Shown: positions 26,801 through 34,770 of the stretch, piece by piece | Layout: each line of letters starts with the position of its first letter | Numbering within the stretch: position 1 is the first letter of the stretch | From: UBA10646 sp046296295 | GTDB taxonomy: Bacteria; Bacteroidota; Bacteroidia; Chitinophagales; Chitinophagaceae | Direction: 5' to 3' | Assembly: GCA_046296295.1 (NCBI GenBank) | Contig: JBKBLG010000004.1 | Location: 1 to 64,000 of the forward strand | Length of the DNA: 64,000 bases | Notes under the pieces: model-generated | Seen by the model: only the letters and a program-made list of their open reading frames with translations | Told to the model about the DNA's origin: nothing | The model's database searches: none | Position numbers and translations under genes: made by a program

Positions 26801-27051
26801 ATTTCATTAATATTCGTTTGAACGAAGGCGTGCCGCTGCAGCAAGCCATCATAGAGGCTGGTGCTGTTCGTACAACGCCAATATTACTAACAGCGGGTGC
26901 TGTTGTACTTGGTGCTGTAGTTATACTTTTTGATCCCATTTTTCAGGGCCTAGCTATTTCATTAATGGGCGGTACCATTACTTCTACATTTTTAACCCTA
27001 TTGGTGGTTCCACTTATTTACTGGCGCATGATGCGTAATAAAAAAGCTTAA
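23860..27051 (+). CDS. RND superfamily efflux pump permease
   Basis: This 1063-residue inner-membrane proton-driven transporter has the normal 12-helix, two-porter-loop architecture. The N-terminal helix (LTILLMIAFLLIGGYSTMLM) is followed by the first porter loop starting PREEEPQIQVP. The proton-relay pair of aspartates is in FITGIVVDDSIIIAEN. The second half repeats the fold (FLVVIILIYMLIVGWFQNF, GVMVRNSVLLIDFINIRL). The PREEEP start and overall text fit the pumps of broad or unknown specificity common in Bacteroidota. Substrate cannot be read. A dispersed element at 25447 and a GAAA-loop variant at 26462 are inside. Confidence 0.94.
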   Translation: MKEGISGKIANAFIQSKLTILLMIAFLLIGGYSTMLMPREEEPQIQVPLADIFVGFPGATPKEVETKLTAPLEKIVSNVKGVEYVYSTSMNGQAMFVVQFYVGEDVERSLVKLYSEIMKHMDQMPQGVTMPLIKTRAIDDVPVLSLTLWSNRYSDYEIKQISETVTNEIKKIPDVAATQIIGGRSRKINIYVDKAKMAENKIDMLSIAKLMQGSNLQLQAGNLLQNDTAIAISSGNFLSSAEEVGNLIVGFQQNRPVYLRQIATVTDGPETAQQYVYFGYGAADTSRKHFNDEYAAVTISIAKKKGADAMHLSEQILKKVAHLQQEVIPNEVTVTTTRNFGETASEKVSELLLHLFVAIVVVTLFVMLAMGWRGGLVVFLSVPVTFALTLFSYYFLDYTLNRITLFALVFITGIVVDDSIIIAENMHRHFKMKRLPFLQAAIYAINEVGNPTILATFTVIAAVLPMAFVSGMMGPYMSPMPIGASIAMLLSLIVALTLTPYLGYIFLREKEKAGKPHKAHVLEEAPIYKIYRKAIEPMLQSRWKRWTFIGGTVVVLLASMALFYTKSVAVKMLPFDNKNEFQVVIDMPEGSTLERTAAVTKEIATYLSQQPMVRHYQNYIGTAAPMSFNGLVRHYDLRRGENVADIQVNLVDKKERSIQSHAIVKQMRPSIQAIAKKYNANVKLVEVPPGPPVLSTIVAEVYGPDYEQQVAIGEQIKQLFASTPDVVDVDWMVEAPQKEYQLIVDKEKAMQYGIAPAQVTATVQAAVSGMPVGTLHIPTSYSAVTMQLQLSDDAKNNIAAIQQLQIVGAQGNSISIGDVTKLVTTEKQKNIYRKNQKRVVFVLADMAGSLESPFYAMNAISDKLKQIHLPKGYSLEEAYSQQPELEDNFTLKWDGEWQITYEVFRDLGTAFLVVIILIYMLIVGWFQNFTVPIVMLAAIPLSLIGIVLGHWMMGAYFSATSMIGFIALAGVMVRNSVLLIDFINIRLNEGVPLQQAIIEAGAVRTTPILLTAGAVVLGAVVILFDPIFQGLAISLMGGTITSTFLTLLVVPLIYWRMMRNKKA
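25447..25460 (+). repeat. Dispersed element 26
   Basis: ATTTACCGTAAGGC; inside the RND pump gene, encodes IYRK. Confidence 0.82.
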
Positions 27052-27062
27052 AACAAAAAATC

Positions 27063-27377
27063 ATGAAACTATTTATCATCACTTGCATTAAAGAGCATCA
27101 AAAAGCAGCTGCAGAAATATTACAGCAAGCAGGCATTGGAGTATTTAGTGCAGCGCCAATATCAGGCTTTAAATCAGATACCTCAACCGATTTATTAGAT
27201 AGCTGGTATGCGTCAGGCAATGCATCGTTCGATGCTGTGGTGTTGTTTGCATTCACTCCTTTTGAACAAGCAAATAAAGCCTTCACATTGGTAGAAGCTT
27301 ATAACAGCAACAGCGAGGGTAATTTCCCGTTGAGAGCCTTTATTCTAAATGTTGAGCAAACCAATTATACTATTTAA
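27063..27377 (+). CDS. Small protein of the RND operon, possibly PII-like fold
   Basis: This 104-residue cytoplasmic protein lies 11 bp after the RND pump. It begins MKLFIITCIKEHQKAAAEIL and continues IGVFSAAPISGFKSD, a beta-alpha-beta pattern like the PII/CutA ferredoxin-like fold. FDAVVLFAFTPFEQANKAF completes a second repeat. A regulatory or ligand-sensing role for the pump is inferred from position. The gene overlaps nothing of note and the next gene starts 10 bp downstream. Confidence 0.65.
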   Translation: MKLFIITCIKEHQKAAAEILQQAGIGVFSAAPISGFKSDTSTDLLDSWYASGNASFDAVVLFAFTPFEQANKAFTLVEAYNSNSEGNFPLRAFILNVEQTNYTI

Positions 27378-27387
27378 AAATGAATAT

Positions 27388-27597
27388 ATGAGAGAAAGAA
27401 TCGTTAGAGCTGTTGCAGGCAGCCTGGTACTTACAAGTGTAACACTTGCTTATTGGGTACACATCAACTGGTTATGGTTAGGTGCATTTGTAGGGTTAAA
27501 CTTGCTACAATCTTCATTCACCAAATTTTGCCCATTAGAAAATATTTTAACCTATTTTGGTGTGAAGGGTAGTTGTAATACCGATGTGTCTGCATAG
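27388..27597 (+). CDS. DUF2892 (YgaP transmembrane-like) small membrane protein
   Basis: This protein of about 69 residues has two hydrophobic helices. It begins MRERIVRAVAGSLVLTSVTL and contains WLWLGAFVGLNLLQSSFTKFCPLENIL, the DUF2892 signature with its C-P turn. The ATG at 27388 fits the family; an upstream ATG at 27349 would overlap the previous gene. It is last in the RND operon and is followed by a strong terminator. Such proteins often accompany sulfur or thiol-related and RND loci; function is unknown. Confidence 0.85.
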   Translation: MRERIVRAVAGSLVLTSVTLAYWVHINWLWLGAFVGLNLLQSSFTKFCPLENILTYFGVKGSCNTDVSA

Positions 27598-27622
27598 CAA
27601 TATCTATTCATAAATTTAAGCA

Positions 27623-27647
27623 GGGCAGCTGTTAGCTGCCCTTTTTT
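27623..27647 (+). terminator. Rho-independent terminator of the RND operon
   Basis: GGGCAGCT (27623-27630) pairs with AGCTGCCC (27634-27641) around GTT, then six T residues follow. A dispersed element (27655-27668) follows directly. Confidence 0.93.
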
Positions 27648-27654
27648 ATACCAT

Positions 27655-27668
27655 ACCTTACGGTAAAT
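27655..27668 (-). repeat. Dispersed element 27
   Basis: ATTTACCGTAAGGT; intergenic, 8 bp past the RND operon terminator. Confidence 0.9.
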
Positions 27669-27769
27669 GATGAAAACAAAGGTTATACCTTACCTCAAAA
27701 TAGTAAGAAGAAAAAGCACTACGCCAATGCAGATAGCACCATACAATGGAGCCAAAAAACACAACATAC

Positions 27770-27981
27770 ATTAACATTGTGGAGCCAGCAACGAAAGCAA
27801 TAATACCAATATTCAGATACTATCAAATAGTCCATTGTTAGTACCTGGTAGTTGTACCTTACAACTTGCCAATGCAACTACTGTAATTGTTGATAGGAAA
27901 GCTGCTCTTTACCACAGTGGTGCAGGCAGTAATAAACCTTATTTTGTTGGTAGCCATGTTGCTACAAAATTTCAAGGATAA
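27770..27981 (+). pseudogene. Possible gene remnant without start codon
   Basis: An open frame of about 70 codons reads NNTNIQILSNSPLLVPGSC then LQLANATTVIVDRKAALYHSG ... and ends TKFQG at a TAA just before 27982. It has no start codon and no family that I recognise. Upstream (27669-27769) other frames give short fragments only. It may be the tail of a decayed exported protein. The whole 27669-27984 stretch has no other feature. Confidence 0.3.
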
Positions 27982-27984
27982 TAC

Positions 27985-29343
27985 TTAGCGCAATACCATT
28001 TGCCTATCGGCATCCAATCGAATTAAAATAAATATCAATACTGTAAATGTTAGCAAGCTACTACCACCGTAGCTAATAAGCGGTAGCGGTATTCCAATAA
28101 TAGGGAACAAACCAATAGTCATACACACATTTACAGCAATGTGAAAAAATAAAATACTCGCCACTGAATAAGCATATACCCTACTAAAAGTACTACGCTG
28201 CCGCTCGGCCATAGTAATAATGCGAAACAGCAACAGTAAGTATAGTAATAAAAACACCACACAGCCAACAAAACCAAATGCTTCACCTAAACTGGTAAAA
28301 ATAAAATCGGTATGTTGCTCGGGCACATACTTACCACGCGTTTGTGTACCTTTTAAAAACCCCCTGCCCAACATACCACCAGAACCAATGGCAATCTTAC
28401 TTTGGCGTACGTTGTAATCATCGGGCTTCTTAACTGGCTTATTATTTTCTGCTGCAAGCTTACTGTGAATGTTTTTAGAGCAATCGTAATCTCTACCAAC
28501 AGCACTGTATATCCGCTGACTTTGGTAACACTTGAAAACGTTATCGAAAATGTACGGCACTGCAAAACGCTGTATACCCACACAAAAAGCCCAAATACCA
28601 ATAATAACCAATAAACCCATTTTGTTACGCTTTATCTGCCTACGCAACAAGTAAATAGTTAATACAGCTATACCTGTTAATATGCCTGCCAATAAGTTAG
28701 GTTCTAATAATAGCGTTGCAACCACTAAAACCGCAAACGAAATACCTATTATGAGAATAAAAGGTGGCAACCCCTCACGATACATTACAATAAAAAAACT
28801 AAAATATACCAATGCCAAACCCGTTTCACTTTGTGCAATTGATAACACAGCCGGAAGCATGGCAATACCTGCTGCAATCAACTGATTTTTAAGTATCGAA
28901 AAATCAGTTTCCTGCATACTTAAAAATTTGGCAATTGCTAACGAGGTGAAAATTTTGCATAATTCTGCCGGTTGCAGGTTAAAGCCACCGCCGAGTGGTA
29001 TCCAACTTTTACTACCATTAATATCTTTACCAATTACAAAAGTGGCCAGCATCAGTAAAATACCCGCTGCATAACTAAGGTTTGCAAATGCCGTGAATAG
29101 CTTGCTATCGCTTAAAAGAATAAACAATGCCACAACAGCACAAACCCCTGCAAAAATGAGTTGCTTACCATAGTTGGTTTTACCTCCAATAAAACCACTC
29201 ACCCAATCGGTTCCCGAACGATACTCAACCATAAAAATGCAGAGTATGCCAATGCTTACCAATATAGCATAGAGCAACATGATGAGCATATCAGGTTTTT
29301 GGGTACCACGTACCGTTGTATGATAATAGTTGCTTGCTTTCAT
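27985..29343 (-). CDS. rodA: Rod-shape peptidoglycan glycosyltransferase RodA
   Basis: This SEDS-family enzyme (452 residues) polymerises lipid II during cell elongation with its partner PBP2. About ten membrane helices are visible. Family motifs include AELCKIFTSLAIAKFL, GGGFNLQPAELCK and the C-terminal PIIGIPLPLISYGGSSLL. The ATG at 29341-29343 (MKASNYY) is used, because the longer frame runs back into the PBP2 gene with charged, unrelated text. It starts 7 bp after the PBP2 stop, so the two form one unit. Confidence 0.93.
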   Translation of the reverse strand: MKASNYYHTTVRGTQKPDMLIMLLYAILVSIGILCIFMVEYRSGTDWVSGFIGGKTNYGKQLIFAGVCAVVALFILLSDSKLFTAFANLSYAAGILLMLATFVIGKDINGSKSWIPLGGGFNLQPAELCKIFTSLAIAKFLSMQETDFSILKNQLIAAGIAMLPAVLSIAQSETGLALVYFSFFIVMYREGLPPFILIIGISFAVLVVATLLLEPNLLAGILTGIAVLTIYLLRRQIKRNKMGLLVIIGIWAFCVGIQRFAVPYIFDNVFKCYQSQRIYSAVGRDYDCSKNIHSKLAAENNKPVKKPDDYNVRQSKIAIGSGGMLGRGFLKGTQTRGKYVPEQHTDFIFTSLGEAFGFVGCVVFLLLYLLLLFRIITMAERQRSTFSRVYAYSVASILFFHIAVNVCMTIGLFPIIGIPLPLISYGGSSLLTFTVLIFILIRLDADRQMVLR

Positions 29344-29350
29344 ATAAGGT

Positions 29351-31486
29351 TTAGGTAGGGTTCGAAATACGCTGTGTACTGCGTTTGTTGTTACTACCTT
29401 GCGGTAAAATTGCCGGATTATTTTGGCTGCGTGTTTTATTACTATCTGCTGGTGTACGTGAGGGCATGCGGGCACTATCGGCTGGCATTTCGGTGCGACC
29501 TTTAAAAGTACTGCGCACTTCTACTTCGGGTTGTTCTTCAATATCAAGTGTGTCTTGAGCCTCCTGTTGTTTTTGTTTGATGAGTTTAATGCTGTCACGC
29601 ACACGTTTAATACTATCCATTTGTGCCATTTCTTTACGCATACGAGCCGGTATCAAATTCATTTTTGTAAGTCTATCTTCTAGCGGTTTTCTATCGGCAG
29701 CTATACTATCTTTCAAATACTGCTCAATCAATAAACTGGCAATAGGTGCAGCACTGGTAGCACCATAACCGGCATTTTCACACATTACAGCAATGGCAAT
29801 TTTAGGATTATCTCTCGGTGCAAATGCACCAAAGAAAGCATGGTCTTTTTGCTTTTCACCTTTGTATGTATTTTCAACAGTACCCGTTTTACCACAAACC
29901 ACAATACCCGGCACTTTGGCATAGTAACCTGTACCAAATTCCATTGTTCCCTGCATACCATCGTGTACGGCTTCAAAAATACTATCAGGCACGGGCAGTG
30001 TATAGTTACGCACTTTAAAAGGTTTGAGTAACCCGTAAGTATCGCCACCTTCAATACTATCTACTAAGTGTGGTGTATAATACCAACCCTTATTGGCAAT
30101 CACAGCCATCATATTTGCTAATTGGGTTAAAGTGGTACTCACTTCACCCTGACCAATAGAGTTACTGATAATGTTACAACTCTGCCAACGAGTTCCAAAT
30201 ATTTTCTGGTAATACTTCGCCGATGGTATGATACCCCTCTTTTCAGAGGGTATATCTACCCCTAACTTATGACCTAAGCCAAAACTAGCCGCATATTGGT
30301 TAAACCTTCCCAACGCACTATCTCGCGATGGATACGCTGCATTATCAATACTTTTTCTAAAAGCTACAGCAAAGTAACTGTTACAACTATGCGAAATGGC
30401 TGGTCGTAAAGTGAACGTTCCTGCAGCATGACAACCCATTCTACGGCCACAACCATAATAAGCACCACTACAACTAACAACGGTTCTATCACTCATTACA
30501 CCTTCTGCCAGACTTACAATACCTACAAAGGTTTTGAAAGTACTACCCGGACTATAATAACCATTCACAGTTCGGTTCAACAATGGCTTTCGAGGATCGG
30601 TAAATAGCTCACTAAAATGCTTCCGCCTATCTGGGCCAGTTAAGTAGTTGGGGTCGTAGGTGGGCGCACTCACCATACATAAAATACCACCTGTTTTAGG
30701 GTCAATGGCTACAATACTACCCACCTTATTCGTCATCAGTTTTTCACCCAATGCCTGCAACTTCACATCTAAACTTAAATAAATATTTTTACCAGCAATG
30801 GCAGCTGTATCATAAGCACCATTCTCGTAACTGCCTTGAATTCGAGCTTTATTATCTCGAATAAAGCGTTGCACACCACGCTGCCCCATTAACACCTTCT
30901 CGTAACTACGTTCTAAGCCAGTCATACCGGCATAATCGCCCATTTCATAACCTTCTGAAGCATGTTTTTTCAAAAAGTTGGTATCAACTTCACCAATATA
31001 ACCCAATACGTTAGCTGCAACCCCAAAAGGATATGTTCTAACAGGGCGTTCAGCCAATACAAAACCCGGAAACTTGTACATGTTCTCGTTAAGCTTGGCA
31101 TACAATTCGGGGCGTAGCAAAGGCACAAAAACACTCGGGCGATAACGGCCATTTTTAATAATAGCAGTCACCACACGTTTATGAAATTCGGCTGTATCAA
31201 TATTTAAAATACGGCATAGTGCAGTGGTATCAACCCCCTTAATATCGTTGGGCGTAAACACTAAATCGAACATAATAGTGTTTTCTAAAATGGCCTGCTT
31301 CTTACGATCGAAAATGATACCCCTATCGGGGTATACCGTTTTACGATAAATGGCATTACTCTCGGCCTGCAAGCGATACTTAGCACTAAATAATTGCAGG
31401 TTTAATAACTGAAGAATAATTACCACAAATACCGAAGCAAAAACTATTAGTATAACCCTGCTTCGCTGGCTGTTGTACGTACTCAT
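29351..31486 (-). CDS. mrdA: Penicillin-binding protein 2 (elongation transpeptidase)
   Basis: This 711-residue class B PBP cross-links peptidoglycan in the elongasome. It has one N-terminal membrane anchor (VILIVFASVFVVIILQLLNL), a dimerisation domain, and the transpeptidase with SPGSTFKTF (SxxK near residue 310), SHSCNS (SxN near 365) and KTGTVEN (KTG near 530). The last 80 residues are a Lys/Glu then Ser/Thr/Pro-rich tail beyond the usual family end. A dispersed element at 29396-29409 encodes LPQG within that tail. mreBCD, often upstream, are not found in the 394 bp before the next gene. Confidence 0.94.
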   Translation of the reverse strand: MSTYNSQRSRVILIVFASVFVVIILQLLNLQLFSAKYRLQAESNAIYRKTVYPDRGIIFDRKKQAILENTIMFDLVFTPNDIKGVDTTALCRILNIDTAEFHKRVVTAIIKNGRYRPSVFVPLLRPELYAKLNENMYKFPGFVLAERPVRTYPFGVAANVLGYIGEVDTNFLKKHASEGYEMGDYAGMTGLERSYEKVLMGQRGVQRFIRDNKARIQGSYENGAYDTAAIAGKNIYLSLDVKLQALGEKLMTNKVGSIVAIDPKTGGILCMVSAPTYDPNYLTGPDRRKHFSELFTDPRKPLLNRTVNGYYSPGSTFKTFVGIVSLAEGVMSDRTVVSCSGAYYGCGRRMGCHAAGTFTLRPAISHSCNSYFAVAFRKSIDNAAYPSRDSALGRFNQYAASFGLGHKLGVDIPSEKRGIIPSAKYYQKIFGTRWQSCNIISNSIGQGEVSTTLTQLANMMAVIANKGWYYTPHLVDSIEGGDTYGLLKPFKVRNYTLPVPDSIFEAVHDGMQGTMEFGTGYYAKVPGIVVCGKTGTVENTYKGEKQKDHAFFGAFAPRDNPKIAIAVMCENAGYGATSAAPIASLLIEQYLKDSIAADRKPLEDRLTKMNLIPARMRKEMAQMDSIKRVRDSIKLIKQKQQEAQDTLDIEEQPEVEVRSTFKGRTEMPADSARMPSRTPADSNKTRSQNNPAILPQGSNNKRSTQRISNPT
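29396..29409 (-). repeat. Dispersed element 28
   Basis: TTTTACCGCAAGGT; inside the disordered tail of PBP2, encodes LPQG. Confidence 0.82.
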
Positions 31487-31880
31487 AAATATTGCTGTAA
31501 CTGCATTAATGCAAGTACAGAATTATTTGCAAAGTTGTACCGTAGCAAGGGTTGTACCTACTGCGTGGATAACATTTTTTTTCAATTTTAACCTTTGCCA
31601 CCAATGTGTATAAGCAAGCATTTTGAAGCATGAACTATTGCAACACTATGATACTTTGGTATCCCGCCATTCGCTTTTACGCCGCCACATAACCAACACA
31701 CAAAGCTTCAGCGGGGTAACCGCTACTGTCGGGGCTAGGCCAAGCTTAGGTACTACTGTGTAGCAATATTTACCGTAAGGTATTGTTAGTTTTCATGAGA
31801 ACAGCCTGTAGAAACAGGCCGTTGCTTTGTATTTCACAATACAAACCAGGAAGTTAAAAGCTGTTATTTAAAAGCTGTTA
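31487..31880. other. Long intergenic region upstream of the PBP2-RodA unit
   Basis: The 394 bases hold the presumed promoter of PBP2, a GC-richer block at about 31665-31740 with no recognised RNA, one dispersed element (31768-31781), a small hairpin GCCTGT/ACAGGC (31804-31820) and a 14-base direct repeat with core AAAAGCTGTTAT ending at the downstream stop. No gene is visible. Confidence 0.5.
31768..31781 (+). repeat. Dispersed element 29
   Basis: ATTTACCGTAAGGT; intergenic upstream of PBP2. Confidence 0.9.
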
Positions 31881-32498
31881 TCAAGGCGTTTTTGGAACAA
31901 GTTTATAATCACCAGCATCAATTGGTACGCCTCTTTTTTTCTTAGGTGGCAGTGTATCAATCAGGTTTTTTTTGGGTGCTGCTGTGGGCACATCAAAATT
32001 GGTAGTAGGTGGTACAATAATAGTAGTTGGCTTACTAGCGCTATCTGGCACCGGTGCTACGGGTTGGGTACTTACAGGTATATCGGGAAGCAAACCGCTA
32101 CTATCGGGTACTGCGGGCTGCATCTTGGGTGGTTGTACTTGCTTGTTGTTATTATTTTCTAGCGGTATGCTGTTGTTACGTTGATTAGGGGTGATGAGTG
32201 GTGCTACCGTACGTGGTGTTGGTTGATGTGCAGGTATGTTGTTGGGTTGAGGTTGATTTCTGTGGTAAAAAAATACGGTTACTACAATCACAATAAAAGC
32301 ACCTAATGGCCCGGTAATATGCCAGTGGCGTAGTAGGCCATTGCCACTGCTCGATCCGCCGGTGTTGGGCGTTTCGGGCATGTCGGCATCTAAGCCGGCT
32401 TTAATGCGGCCCCATATAGCATCTTCAAGGTTGGGCAATGGCAGGTGGTTGGCCAATTGCTCACCTATCTGTTGTTCGTATGGTGTTAATGCATTCAT
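31881..32498 (-). CDS. Putative anti-sigma factor, single-pass membrane protein
   Basis: This 205-residue protein overlaps the ECF sigma gene by 4 bp (ATGA), the usual arrangement for a sigma/anti-sigma pair. Residues 1-50 are a cytoplasmic segment with LPLPNLEDAIWGRIKAGLD. One membrane helix follows (GPLGAFIVIVVTVFFY). The periplasmic part is Pro/Gln/Asn-rich and probably disordered, with a Lys-rich end. Function as an anti-sigma is inferred from position and topology. Confidence 0.7.
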   Translation of the reverse strand: MNALTPYEQQIGEQLANHLPLPNLEDAIWGRIKAGLDADMPETPNTGGSSSGNGLLRHWHITGPLGAFIVIVVTVFFYHRNQPQPNNIPAHQPTPRTVAPLITPNQRNNSIPLENNNNKQVQPPKMQPAVPDSSGLLPDIPVSTQPVAPVPDSASKPTTIIVPPTTNFDVPTAAPKKNLIDTLPPKKKRGVPIDAGDYKLVPKTP

Positions 32499-33034
32499 GA
32501 ATGTTGTTGAAGTTGTTGTTGCAATTGCTTACGTGCTTCGCTTAAATGCCACTTGCTTGTGCCTTCGCTAATACCTAGCTTTTCGGCAATTTCGCGGTGG
32601 TTAAAGCCATCTACCGCATATAGTACAAATACGGCGTGGGTGGCAGGTGGCAGTTGCTGAATCATCGTCATTATTTCGCCTGCGTTCATGCGTTCGATAG
32701 CTTTGTTATCAATGGCTGGCTCCGGTACGGTTGCCAACTCAAATGCTTCAAAGGCAGAACGACCTTTAATATGATCGAGTGCTTCATTGATTACTATGCG
32801 CTGTATCCAAGCATATAAGCTGCCTTTATTACTATCGTAATTACGAATGCTTTTAAATACTTTAATAAAAGCGGCACTCATAATATCGGCGGCATCGGCT
32901 TCATCTCTTGAATAGCGCATGGCAATATTCATAGCAAACCCATAGAAATGCCTATACAGTTGCTCTTGTGCCTTGCGTTGGTTGGCACAACAGCCTTGTA
33001 TCCACTGCTGTATTTGGGCTTCCTGGTGTTGCAT
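32495..33034 (-). CDS. ECF-type RNA polymerase sigma factor
   Basis: This 179-residue group IV sigma factor has region 2 (NIAMRYSRDEADAADIMSAAFIKVFKSIRNYD ... YAWIQRIVINEALD) and region 4 (LPPATHAVFVLYAVDGFNHREIAEKLGISEGTSKWHLSEARKQL). It is followed by its probable anti-sigma, overlapping by 4 bp. It should redirect polymerase to envelope-stress or export-related genes; targets are not evident, though the exported-protein genes upstream on the same strand are candidates. Confidence 0.92.
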   Translation of the reverse strand: MQHQEAQIQQWIQGCCANQRKAQEQLYRHFYGFAMNIAMRYSRDEADAADIMSAAFIKVFKSIRNYDSNKGSLYAWIQRIVINEALDHIKGRSAFEAFELATVPEPAIDNKAIERMNAGEIMTMIQQLPPATHAVFVLYAVDGFNHREIAEKLGISEGTSKWHLSEARKQLQQQLQQHS

Positions 33035-33066
33035 ATAAAATTCAAAGTAGTGTGTGTTGGGGTAGC

Positions 33067-33080
33067 ATTTACCGTAAGGT
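33067..33080 (+). repeat. Dispersed element 30
   Basis: ATTTACCGTAAGGT; intergenic, 4 bp past the stop of the exported-protein gene. Confidence 0.9.
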
Positions 33081-33084
33081 ACTA

Positions 33085-33930
33085 CTATTCAACTTCATCG
33101 TGTACGCGGCGTAGCATTAATGCCGAAGCCATAGCTGCAAGTAATAGTTGGGTGTCTTCATCTACATCGTTATAAATCCAAATATTTCTATCGAGGTAAT
33201 CAATAATGGCTACTACACCACCATCCATGCGAAGTTCGTAGCCCGATAGCATCTGTACTGGCAACTTGCCTTGCTTGCCGTTTTTGAGTGTCATTTCTTT
33301 CACACGTACAGGGTGTATGGTAACGCTATCGGTACAATTAGTGGCAAAGCCATTTTCTTCTACATAAGGCAAATCAAAAATGCGGCGTGCAGTATCTTTT
33401 TTGGCATCGAACACGTTGGTAAGTATCATTTGCCAAGGTGTTTCTTTGCCTCCTTTTAAAGGCAATAACACCGCCGAAAAAGTGTACTGATAGTTTTTTG
33501 TGGTTGTACTAGTACCTAGTATGGGCAGGTTATAATTAGCTACGGTTTGTTCGGAAATTTTCTTTTCTATAGCATAGATTTCTACGGCTTTATTACCGTT
33601 TTCAAGGGTGTATTGAAACTTATCTTTTTGATTACTGGTAAGGTTTTGGCGGTTCACACCGTACAGGCGCAGCAACCTATCTTCTACTGTTACTTGCGTA
33701 TTTCTATCGGTATGGGAGGTGGTGGTGTTCCAACCACGTTTAACAGTAGAACTTTGGTATTTTCCAAAGCTAATTTGTTGCTTTATCATCCAACCGTTTA
33801 AGCCTTTCACGTGCATTTGCGTAGCATTGGCACTAAATTTATCGGGTACATTTAGCTTAATGGGTGTACAAGCTTGTGCAGTACACAACAAGCCTAATAG
33901 GTAAGTGAAAAATCGATTTCGCGGTTGCAT
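33085..33930 (-). CDS. Exported protein of unknown function, paralogue of the next gene
   Basis: This 281-residue protein starts with a hydrophobic signal ending TAQAC; a lipobox is possible but imperfect. No known domain was recognised. It shares order and text with the following gene: ISFGKYQSSTVKRGW versus LQFGAYKTEGIRRTI, MILTNVFDAKKDTARRIF versus AVFNNLHGTKEEDTRGLL, and a closing ASALMLRR versus AVILTVRR. A DRNIWIYND turn precedes the last helix. A periplasmic or outer-membrane location is likely. Confidence 0.72.
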   Translation of the reverse strand: MQPRNRFFTYLLGLLCTAQACTPIKLNVPDKFSANATQMHVKGLNGWMIKQQISFGKYQSSTVKRGWNTTTSHTDRNTQVTVEDRLLRLYGVNRQNLTSNQKDKFQYTLENGNKAVEIYAIEKKISEQTVANYNLPILGTSTTTKNYQYTFSAVLLPLKGGKETPWQMILTNVFDAKKDTARRIFDLPYVEENGFATNCTDSVTIHPVRVKEMTLKNGKQGKLPVQMLSGYELRMDGGVVAIIDYLDRNIWIYNDVDEDTQLLLAAMASALMLRRVHDEVE

Positions 33931-33943
33931 AAGTGTAATGGGT

Positions 33944-34699
33944 TTAAGGATAAAGATTACGTCGTACGGTTAAAATTACAGCGGCACTAGCTATTAAGTG
34001 TTGCCAATTGGCAGGCAATTGCTCATCTATCCAAAACTTGCGTTCTTGCTCTTTCACACTCATAGCTGCAATGTACTTGTTGTTATAGCGGAAGGCGTAT
34101 ACCAGTTCTACTGTAGCCAGCAAATCTTGGATATCGTTGCCCTGTTTCATTCTAAGCAGTAAGGGTTGCATTATTACTTCAATGGTAGTACTATCTTTTC
34201 TAAGCAGGCCGCGGGTATCTTCTTCTTTGGTTCCGTGGAGGTTATTAAACACGGCCTGCCAAACTTGAGTTGTATCGCTATGCAGCATAATGCGAGCTTC
34301 TAAGATATCGGTATTGTTCGCACCCATAAAACTGCTATCGAAAGGTTTCCAAATAGTATAGGTTTCGTTTTTGAGCATAAAAGCTCTTGTTTCTACACTT
34401 GCGATATCATTTTTATTGTGCAATAGCGAAAAGCGAAATACATCTTTAGCGCTTAGCCTTTCTTTTCTGTAAAAGGGAACACCATCTACTTGGGCCATGC
34501 CATTGAGCAGATTGGGTGTGCCAAAAGCAAAGAGTGAGCCAATGGTTCTGCGAATGCCTTCAGTTTTATATGCTCCAAACTGCAAGTTGAACGATAACGG
34601 ATGCGTGCGGCCTTTTACCCGATAAGGTGTTAAATGGTTTTGCTGTGCCTGTGCACCCAATACCATGAATGAGGCGATAAAAACAATGATGCAACGCAT
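33944..34699 (-). CDS. Exported protein of unknown function, divergent paralogue of its neighbour
   Basis: This 251-residue protein has a clear signal peptide (IIVFIASFMVLGAQAQ). It is 13 bp upstream of its paralogue and in the same direction, so they are co-transcribed. Shared blocks are listed under the neighbour. Both end with a predicted hydrophobic helix carrying an RR pair. No catalytic motif is visible. The duplication is old, since identity is low outside the aligned blocks. Confidence 0.72.
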   Translation of the reverse strand: MRCIIVFIASFMVLGAQAQQNHLTPYRVKGRTHPLSFNLQFGAYKTEGIRRTIGSLFAFGTPNLLNGMAQVDGVPFYRKERLSAKDVFRFSLLHNKNDIASVETRAFMLKNETYTIWKPFDSSFMGANNTDILEARIMLHSDTTQVWQAVFNNLHGTKEEDTRGLLRKDSTTIEVIMQPLLLRMKQGNDIQDLLATVELVYAFRYNNKYIAAMSVKEQERKFWIDEQLPANWQHLIASAAVILTVRRNLYP

Positions 34700-34728
34700 A
34701 ACGGTGAGTTTGTATATTCAAAATTACC

Positions 34729-34742
34729 ATTTACCGCAAGGT
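34729..34742 (+). repeat. Dispersed element 31 (abutting pair with 32)
   Basis: ATTTACCGCAAGGT; directly followed by element 32, giving a 28-bp near-palindrome (32 bp with flanking CC/GG). Confidence 0.92.
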
Positions 34743-34756
34743 GCCTTACGGCAAAT
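34743..34756 (-). repeat. Dispersed element 32 (abutting pair with 31)
   Basis: ATTTGCCGTAAGGC; no spacer to element 31; 14 bp past the lipoprotein stop. Confidence 0.92.
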
Positions 34757-34770
34757 GGTATGTAAGGTGC

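Noticed and set aside
29344..29475. N-terminal extension of RodA into the PBP2 gene
   Set aside because: It would overlap the PBP2 3' end in another frame and gives non-membrane text; ATG 29343 fits the family.
31665..31740. GC-richer block considered as a small RNA
   Set aside because: No strong hairpin, promoter or terminator is visible; composition alone is not enough.
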